From NCBI GenBank assembly GCA_934871445.1, contig CAKXBD010000023.1:4929-20804 (forward strand): DNA of 15,876 bases, read 5' to 3'. Both the position numbers and the translations under genes were made by a program. A model generated the notes under the pieces. The model was not told the origin of the DNA and made no database searches. It was given only the letters and a program-made list of their open reading frames with translations. How positions within the stretch are numbered: position 1 is the first letter of the stretch; each line of letters starts with the position of its first letter. The stretch comes from an uncultured bacterium (GTDB lineage Bacteria > Bacillota > Clostridia > Christensenellales > Borkfalkiaceae). This document shows positions 6,523 through 11,231 of this stretch, piece by piece.

Positions 6523-8127
6523 ATGTATCAGTACACCGAAGAACAATTAGTGTCCATGAAAAAGGTGGAAGCGACGCGCGCTTCCCGTTTCGGGGCGGAA
6601 ATCAGGAGAATGACGGCGGAAGAAAAGGACGAGGTTCTCGCTTCCTTCCACCCCGATTACATCACTTCCGCATACGAAGAACTCAAAGTCGGACCCAATA
6701 AGGGCGGTAAAGTCCTGCACGAGCTTGCGGCGCTCTTGGAGGGGCACTCCCGCGTACTCGATATGAATATCGACCTTTCCTCTCCCGATTACGACGTAGA
6801 CGTTTTAATTATCGGGGGCGGCGGCGCGGGCGCGTCGGCTGCAATCGAAGCGGATAACTGCGGCGCAAATGTAATGATAGCCACCAAACTCCGTCTGGGC
6901 GATGCGAATACGGCAATGGCAGAGGGCGGTATTCAGGCTGCGGATAAGGAAAACGACAGCCCCGCAATCCATTATCTCGATGCGTTCGGGGGCGGACATT
7001 TCAAGAATAAGCCCGAGCTCCTCTATAAGCTCGTCAACGAAGCTCCCGAGGCTATTCAGTGGCTGAATAACCTCGGCGTCATGTTCGATAAAGCTCCCGA
7101 CGGAACGATGATTACGACGCACGGCGGCGGTACTTCCCGCAAGAGAATGCACGCCTGCCGCGACTATTCCGGCTCCGAAATCATGCGAGTCCTGCGCGAC
7201 GAGGTATTAAACCGCGGCATCACGGTGGTGGATTTTACCTCCGCAATCGAGCTTATCAAGGATACGGACGGAAAGGTTGCCGGCGCGGTGCTCCTGAATA
7301 TGGAGACGAAGGAAATTCTCGTAGCCCGTGCAAAGACGGTGATTATCGCGACGGGGGGAGCGGGTAGACTGCATTATCAGGGATTCCCTACCTCGAATCA
7401 TTACGGCGCGACGGCGGACGGGCTCGTGCTCGCCTACCGCGCGGGGGCGAAACTGCTCTATCCCGAAACGCTGCAATATCATCCTACGGGCGCGGCTTGT
7501 CCCACGCAGATTTATGGGGCGCTCGTCACCGAGAAGGTGCGTTCGCTCGGCGCTCAGCTCGTCAATAAGGAGGGTGTAGCGTTCGTCAATCCGTTAGAGA
7601 CGCGTGACGTTACGGCTTCCGCGATTATCCGCGAGTGTAAAAAGAACGGCGGAGGAATTGCCACGACGGACGGAGAAGGCGTCTGGTTGGATACGCCGCT
7701 CATCGAAATGATCAACGGCGAAGGAACGATTGAAAAGCGTATTCCCGCAATGATGAGAATGTTTGGAAAATACGGCATCGATATTCGCAAGGAGCCCATT
7801 CTCGTCTATCCGACGTTGCATTACCAGAACGGTGGAATCGATATTTCCGCAAACGGAATGTCCGGCGTGGAAAATCTCTATGTTGCGGGCGAGGCGGTCG
7901 GAGGAATTCACGGCACAAACCGCTTGATGGGAAATTCGTTGCTCGATATCATCGTATTCGGCCGTAATGCCGGTCGTCAAGCCGGAGAAAAGTGCAAGTC
8001 AGTGACGCTCAAATCTTTGACGTTAGATTTTGTTAAAGATTATGAAAAAGAGCTGAAAGCTGCGGGAATTTGTTCCGAAATGTCTTCGCCTCGTCTGTTG
8101 CCCGATTACAGAAGAAAGGATAATTGA
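6523..8127 (+). CDS. frdA: Soluble fumarate reductase/succinate dehydrogenase-family flavoprotein
   Basis: A 534-residue flavoprotein. Residues 1-90 are a helical extension not seen in standard FrdA. The FAD Rossmann motif IIGGGGAGASAAIEA is at 96-110. Active-site elements of the FrdA/SdhA family are present: HPTG (320-323), TEKVR (336-340), R361 in the RDV segment, H433 in LHYQNGG, and R467 in HGTNRL. The residue that normally binds FAD covalently (His in SHTxAAxGG) is Asn129 here (NTAMAEGG), so FAD is predicted to be non-covalent. The usual C-terminal helical domain is mostly missing. No membrane anchor genes follow. By residues and neighbours it most likely reduces fumarate to succinate in the cytosol. 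Succinate oxidation or another enoate substrate cannot be excluded. The ribosome site AAGGAG overlaps the end of the previous gene. Confidence 0.88.
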   Translation: MYQYTEEQLVSMKKVEATRASRFGAEIRRMTAEEKDEVLASFHPDYITSAYEELKVGPNKGGKVLHELAALLEGHSRVLDMNIDLSSPDYDVDVLIIGGGGAGASAAIEADNCGANVMIATKLRLGDANTAMAEGGIQAADKENDSPAIHYLDAFGGGHFKNKPELLYKLVNEAPEAIQWLNNLGVMFDKAPDGTMITTHGGGTSRKRMHACRDYSGSEIMRVLRDEVLNRGITVVDFTSAIELIKDTDGKVAGAVLLNMETKEILVARAKTVIIATGGAGRLHYQGFPTSNHYGATADGLVLAYRAGAKLLYPETLQYHPTGAACPTQIYGALVTEKVRSLGAQLVNKEGVAFVNPLETRDVTASAIIRECKKNGGGIATTDGEGVWLDTPLIEMINGEGTIEKRIPAMMRMFGKYGIDIRKEPILVYPTLHYQNGGIDISANGMSGVENLYVAGEAVGGIHGTNRLMGNSLLDIIVFGRNAGRQAGEKCKSVTLKSLTLDFVKDYEKELKAAGICSEMSSPRLLPDYRRKDN

Positions 8128-8138
8128 CGGAGGAAATC

Positions 8139-8483
8139 ATGGAAACTTTTGCAACAGTTTTTGAAATTGTTATGGTGCTCTGTTTCGGGGCGTCATGGCC
8201 CTTTAATATCGTTCGTGCGTATAAGGCAAGAACGACGAAGGGAACGAGCCTTCAATTTACCGTTCTCATCGGTATCGGATATATAGGCGGGATTTTAAGT
8301 AAGATTTTTGCTTGGGCACATAGTGCACAAGCGGGCGTCGCCTATTGGGATTGGCTGAAAATTTTAGCGTTCGTCTTTTATATCATCAATCTTTGCATGA
8401 TTTTGACGGCATTGGCGATTTATTTCCGCAACAGAAAATTGGACGCGAAAAAAGCAGCTGAGTCCGCTCAGGAACAGGCTTAA
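8139..8483 (+). CDS. Small three-helix membrane protein, PQ-loop/SemiSWEET-like
   Basis: A 114-residue integral membrane protein. The start at 8139 has a GGAGG site six bases upstream; an alternative TTG at 8124 would overlap the previous stop and lacks a better site. Three hydrophobic helices are visible at about 5-25, 39-60 and 72-95. They are followed by a charged tail rich in Lys, Ala and Glu. The segment ASWPFNIVRAYKARTTKG (18-34 region) resembles the PQ-loop motif after the first helix of SemiSWEET-type transporters, with WPFN in place of PQ. Length and helix number fit a SemiSWEET-like half-transporter that would dimerise. The substrate is unknown. It is the last gene of the Hdr-Flox-fumarate reductase operon, 11 bases after its neighbour and just before the terminator. 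Confidence 0.78.
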   Translation: METFATVFEIVMVLCFGASWPFNIVRAYKARTTKGTSLQFTVLIGIGYIGGILSKIFAWAHSAQAGVAYWDWLKILAFVFYIINLCMILTALAIYFRNRKLDAKKAAESAQEQA

Positions 8484-8486
8484 AAG

Positions 8487-8527
8487 AATAAAGAAGCACT
8501 TCAAAGTATCGGAAGTGCTTCTTTATT
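8487..8527 (+). terminator. Intrinsic terminator of the Hdr-Flox operon
   Basis: A perfect 16-bp inverted repeat (arms 8487-8502 and 8512-8527, core AAGAAGCACTTC / GAAGTGCTTCTT) with a 9-base loop starts four bases after the last operon stop codon. The right arm ends in CTTTATT and is followed by an AT-rich run. It lies directly upstream of the next promoter, so it separates the two transcription units. Confidence 0.9.
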
Positions 8528-8536
8528 TAATAAAAA

Positions 8537-8565
8537 TTGACAGATTAACTTTTTTATGATATAAT
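8537..8565 (+). promoter_or_regulatory. Consensus sigma-A promoter of the sugar kinase gene
   Basis: TTGACA (8537-8542) and TATAAT (8560-8565) are both exact consensus hexamers with the ideal 17-base spacer. The expected transcript start near 8572 gives a leader of about 19 bases containing GAAGGA before the ATG at 8591. No operator is evident, so expression is probably strong and constitutive. Confidence 0.9.
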
Positions 8566-8590
8566 ATCAAAAAAAGCGAAGGAAAACCTT

Positions 8591-9475
8591 ATGATATTAT
8601 CAATTGGAGAAATTTTGGCAGATTTTATCGGAGAAGATGAGACGAAATTTCGCATGTGTTGTGGCGGAGCGCCCTTTAATGTTGCCGTCAATGCAAAACG
8701 TGCGGGGGCAAAAGCAGGTTTTATCGGTCGAGTAGGGAAAGATCCCGTGGGGAATTATTTGAAAAAATATGCTTCCAAAGAGAATTTAGATTTGTGCGAA
8801 ATTCAGACAGATAAGATTCGTAATACTACACTTGCCTTTGTAACTTTGCAAAATGGCGAGAGAAATTTCGGATTTTTTCGTCACGATACAGCTGATTTTC
8901 ATATCGATATAACGTCTCCTGTTTTTGAAAACTTGGAAAAGGCAGACATCGTTCATTTAGGTTCTTTAATGCTGAATGAGGAAAAGGGACGCATTTTTGC
9001 ACAGAAGATTGTTGAGAAAGTTCATCAGGCAGGAAAACTTTTAAGCTTTGATGTTAACTTTCGTTCGGATTTGTATTCTGATTTTGAGGAAGCGAAGAAT
9101 ATTTATTTGCGGTATATCGAAGAGGCGGATATACTGAAATTCTCGGAAGATGAATTGGAGCTGTTTACAAGGGAAAAAGATATTGAAAAAGGGGCTGAAA
9201 TTCTGAATAAAAAGAGTGGTTTGCTTCTTATTACGATGGGCGGTAAAGGAAGCTATTATCAAATCGGCAAGCTGCACGGATTTGTAGAGACGGTATCGGT
9301 CAAGCCCGTGGATACGACAGGGGCGGGCGATGCATTTTATGGTACTGCTTTAGCAGGATTAGATGGCAAAAAGTTAGAGAAATTATCTGAAGAAGAACTC
9401 AGAAGTATTCTTTCTCAAGCAAATATAGCGGGCGCAGCCGCTACGCAACATAAAGGGGCGCTTGCTTCGAGATAA
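8591..9475 (+). CDS. PfkB/ribokinase-family sugar kinase, probably fructokinase
   Basis: A 294-residue kinase of the PfkB family. The first signature region runs from about 25 to 51 (GGAPFNVAVNAKR to GRVGKD). The second signature, DTTGAGDAF, is at 241-249 with catalytic base D247. Substrate-side features include FFRHDTAD (95-102) and FDVNFRSD (153-160), which resemble bacterial fructokinases. It would phosphorylate a sugar, most likely D-fructose, with ATP in the cytosol. 2-keto-3-deoxygluconate kinase or another PfkB substrate remains possible. Length is normal for the family. The gene stands alone behind its own consensus promoter, and its codon use is clearly more AT-rich than the preceding operon. 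No sugar transporter or glycosidase is adjacent that would fix the substrate. The tRNA-Ser gene follows. Confidence 0.9.
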   Translation: MILSIGEILADFIGEDETKFRMCCGGAPFNVAVNAKRAGAKAGFIGRVGKDPVGNYLKKYASKENLDLCEIQTDKIRNTTLAFVTLQNGERNFGFFRHDTADFHIDITSPVFENLEKADIVHLGSLMLNEEKGRIFAQKIVEKVHQAGKLLSFDVNFRSDLYSDFEEAKNIYLRYIEEADILKFSEDELELFTREKDIEKGAEILNKKSGLLLITMGGKGSYYQIGKLHGFVETVSVKPVDTTGAGDAFYGTALAGLDGKKLEKLSEEELRSILSQANIAGAAATQHKGALASR

Positions 9476-9522
9476 CATATTTGAAAAGCTCAGGAAAACC
9501 TTTGAAAACAGCATAAAAAGAG

Positions 9523-9551
9523 TTGCTTTTTTTGCTCGGATAGTATATAAT
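9523..9551 (+). promoter_or_regulatory. Promoter of tRNA-Ser
   Basis: TTGCTT (9523-9528) and TATAAT (9546-9551) are separated by 17 bases. The predicted start near 9558 lies a few bases before the mature tRNA 5' end at 9561, which fits a single tRNA transcription unit. Confidence 0.75.
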
Positions 9552-9560
9552 ACTAACGAT

Positions 9561-9650
9561 GCAGAGATGGCGGAGCGGTCGAACGCGCACGATTCGAAAT
9601 CGTGTTATGCAGGAATGTATACAAGGGTTCAAATCCCTTTCTCTGCGCCA
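9561..9650 (+). tRNA. tRNA-Ser (anticodon CGA)
   Basis: A complete cloverleaf can be drawn. The acceptor stem GCAGAGA (9561-9567) pairs with TCTCTGC (9640-9646), followed by discriminator G and an encoded CCA (9648-9650). The anticodon stem CACGA/TCGTG encloses the loop TTCGAAA, with anticodon CGA at 9595-9597, reading UCG. A long variable arm (stem TATGC/GTATA with one G-U pair) marks it as class II. The T arm is AAGGG-TTCAAAT-CCCTT. The long variable arm with this anticodon identifies serine. Confidence 0.97.
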
Positions 9651-9656
9651 TAAGAC

Positions 9657-9697
9657 AAAAGGGTTTCCGCCGTTTTACGGAAGCCCTTTTTTTACGC
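9657..9697 (+). terminator. Intrinsic terminator after tRNA-Ser
   Basis: Arms 9657-9669 and 9678-9690 form a 13-bp stem with one G-U pair (AAAAGGGTTTCCG / CGGAAGCCCTTTT) and an 8-base loop. The T-tract continues to about 9693. It starts seven bases after the tRNA CCA end. Confidence 0.9.
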
Positions 9698-9755
9698 TTT
9701 TTTGAGTCGTTCGATTTTTTTAAGATGAGGCTACTTTTTATATGGCTTTTAGGAG

Positions 9756-9784
9756 TTGTTATCCGCTTAATGGATAAGTAATAA
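9756..9784 (+). promoter_or_regulatory. Possible promoter of the RidA-family gene with an internal inverted repeat
   Basis: TTGTTA (9756-9761) and TAATAA (9779-9784) are 17 bases apart, about 18 bases before the ATG at 9803. Between them, TTATCC (9759-9764) and GGATAA (9772-9777) form a 6-bp inverted repeat spaced by 7 bases, in the position of an operator. The hexamers are only moderate matches, so this is tentative. Earlier in the gap (9698-9755) I see no other signal. Confidence 0.4.
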
Positions 9785-9802
9785 GTGAGATAAGGAAAAA
9801 GT

Positions 9803-10168
9803 ATGAGTAAAATTGAAAGATATGATGTAAATGAAGATTGGGTGCATAGCGGAATTATAAAAGCGGGCGATTATTGTTTTTTGAATTATTGCGTCGGGAA
9901 TGTCGGAAGGTCTGTCGAAGAACAGATAAACGGTGCATTTGACGAAATGGAAAAAAGATTACGACTAGTAGGGCTTACTTTGGAAAATGTTGTTCAGATG
10001 GACTGCCTGTTCAGAGATATTTGGAATATTCCTGTTATGGAGAAAGTTATAAAGGAGAGATTTCATGGTAAATATCCGGCGCGTAAATCCATTCAAACGG
10101 AGTTTGCTCATACAGGAGGTGTAAGGGGATTATTGTTTCAGGTAGACGCGATTGCGTATTGCGGGTGA
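9803..10168 (+). CDS. RidA/YjgF/YER057c/UK114-family protein, divergent
   Basis: A 121-residue Rid-family protein. The core pattern is EEQINGAFDEMEKRLRLVG (39-57), the LENVVQMDCLFRDI strand region (60-73), YPAR (91-94) and the closing strand QVDAIAY (113-119). R94 matches the conserved arginine that binds the substrate carboxylate in RidA (R105 of E. coli RidA). The position of the conserved catalytic glutamate (E120 in E. coli, in IEIEAIA) is Gln113, and the loop between them is about four residues longer. RidA itself deaminates reactive enamine/imine intermediates. With the Glu replaced, this copy may belong to another Rid subgroup with a different or no deaminase activity. It sits alone, preceded by AAGGA, and converges on the collagen-like gene. 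Confidence 0.88.
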   Translation: MSKIERYDVNEDWVHSGIIKAGDYCFLNYCVGNVGRSVEEQINGAFDEMEKRLRLVGLTLENVVQMDCLFRDIWNIPVMEKVIKERFHGKYPARKSIQTEFAHTGGVRGLLFQVDAIAYCG

Positions 10169-10219
10169 TTTTTGCCGAAGCAGATTTATGTCTTTGAAAA
10201 TAATATATATTTTATAGGT

Positions 10220-10250
10220 GAAAAAAGCAGACTATACGGCCTGCTTTTTC
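10220..10250. terminator. Bidirectional terminator between the RidA-family and collagen-like genes
   Basis: AAAAAGCAG (10222-10230) pairs with CTGCTTTTT (10241-10249) around a 10-base loop, with A-runs and T-runs on the outer sides, so it can act for both convergent genes. The collagen-like stop codon is eight bases further on. Confidence 0.8.
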
Positions 10251-10257
10251 TGCTTAA

Positions 10258-10860
10258 TTATGACGGAATATCACCAAGACGAAATATATTCAAGGAGGTG
10301 ACGGAATAATTAAAAGTATCTCCTGAGGAAACAATAGATAGAGTAGAAGGTACGGAAGATACGTTTACGATTCCCGAAAGTGATTGCACTTCGTCGTCCG
10401 TTGCGGCGGTAAAAATGCTCGTTACCTCTGAACCCGGCACGTTGGCACCGTTGAATCTGAGAAATAAAGAGTTTGATGCCGGAATAGTAATGCCCAATCC
10501 GGGCGTCGCCGTCCCTTTATAAAATACATAATATACTCCCGGTTGCGTAATTATGAAATCGGAAGTATTCAGAGTATGGCTGATAGCCGTTCCATTTTGA
10601 GTCCCGTTTCTGTCAAATACCAAAGGGGAGCCATTTGTGACAGGCGCAGTGGGGGTTGAATAAGCCGTTATCGATTCTACGTTTGTCGACGTTCCGGCTG
10701 GTCCCTGCGGCCCTGCCGGACCCCGTGCTCCCGTAGGTCCTTGGGGACCCGCAGGGCCTGGCGGTCCTATTTCTCCTCGAGGACCAATTCTTTCGTTTAT
10801 GATAATTGTTTCCTTATGGTAGCAGGAAGGGACACATTGATTGTTATAAAATTCGCTCAT
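10258..10860 (-). CDS. Short collagen-like protein with BclA-like C-terminal domain
   Basis: A 200-residue protein in three parts. Residues 1-25 form a short Cys-containing N-terminal region (C9, C13) without a signal peptide. Residues 26-58 carry about eleven GXY triplets (GPR, GEI, GPP, GPA, GPQ and similar). From about 60 to 200 there is a Ser/Thr/Asn-rich beta domain with GVYYVFYKG and LFLRFNG, resembling the jelly-roll C-terminal domain of BclA-type exosporium filaments. Such proteins form trimers through the collagen segment and C-terminal domain. In spore formers they decorate the spore surface, but in non-spore formers their place is less clear. The collagen stretch is much shorter than in typical BclA. 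A GAGG ribosome site precedes the ATG. No sporulation genes are adjacent, so a spore role is inference only. Confidence 0.85.
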   Translation of the reverse strand: MSEFYNNQCVPSCYHKETIIINERIGPRGEIGPPGPAGPQGPTGARGPAGPQGPAGTSTNVESITAYSTPTAPVTNGSPLVFDRNGTQNGTAISHTLNTSDFIITQPGVYYVFYKGTATPGLGITIPASNSLFLRFNGANVPGSEVTSIFTAATDDEVQSLSGIVNVSSVPSTLSIVSSGDTFNYSVTSLNIFRLGDIPS

Positions 10861-11231
10861 TTATACCTCGGATAAATTTCAATTGATAGTAGGTTGCCAA
10901 AAAACGATTTATTATATAATATGAAAAACTAAATGTATTTTGTTAGCGAATAAAATAGGCTGTTATAAGAAAAATTTATTTTGAATCTTTCGCTATATAT
11001 TAGAAGAATAGTTCTTAAATGTTAATAGAGAAAAGAGTTGTAAGATTAGAAATTGTTTATAGTTATTTGTCTTTTCGAAGTCTTTCGAATCTACAAAATA
11101 AATCATCAAAAGTCACAATATTATTACTAAATATAATTGAAAGAAAATATGAAAATGAAATAGAATAAAAAGTTTTACAAAAAAATATGTGAAATGTTTA
11201 CAAATACGAAAAATCGTGCTATAATAGAAAC
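10861..11231. other. AT-rich divergent intergenic region (371 bp)
   Basis: This gap is visibly far more AT-rich than the flanking genes. On the minus strand, upstream of the collagen-like gene, there is a TATAAT (10911-10916) overlapping CATATTATA (10915-10923 on the plus strand as its complement). The latter also fits the CATAnnnTA -10 pattern of sporulation sigma factors, but no convincing -35 is visible. A 49-codon open frame starts with ATG at 11019 and ends at 11168, without a ribosome site; I consider it doubtful. The right end holds the helicase promoter. No RNA gene, repeat array or mobile element was recognised. Confidence 0.6.
11197..11225 (+). promoter_or_regulatory. Promoter of the EndoQ-UvrD gene, placed directly at the start codon
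   Basis: TTTACA (11197-11202) and TATAAT (11220-11225) have a 17-base spacer. The predicted transcript start, about seven bases after the -10 box, coincides with the ATG at 11232. The six bases between carry no ribosome site, which points to a leaderless transcript. Confidence 0.8.

Noticed and set aside
8124..8138. TTG start for the small membrane protein
   Set aside because: The ATG at 8139 has a GGAGG site at proper distance and begins right at the first helix.
9462..9653. 63-codon open frame running through the tRNA-Ser gene
   Set aside because: It overlaps the end of the kinase gene and the whole tRNA, and has no protein-family features.
10292..10299. Perfect AAGGAGGTG ribosome-site sequence on the plus strand
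   Set aside because: It lies inside the minus-strand collagen-like gene and is not followed by a start codon with an open frame.
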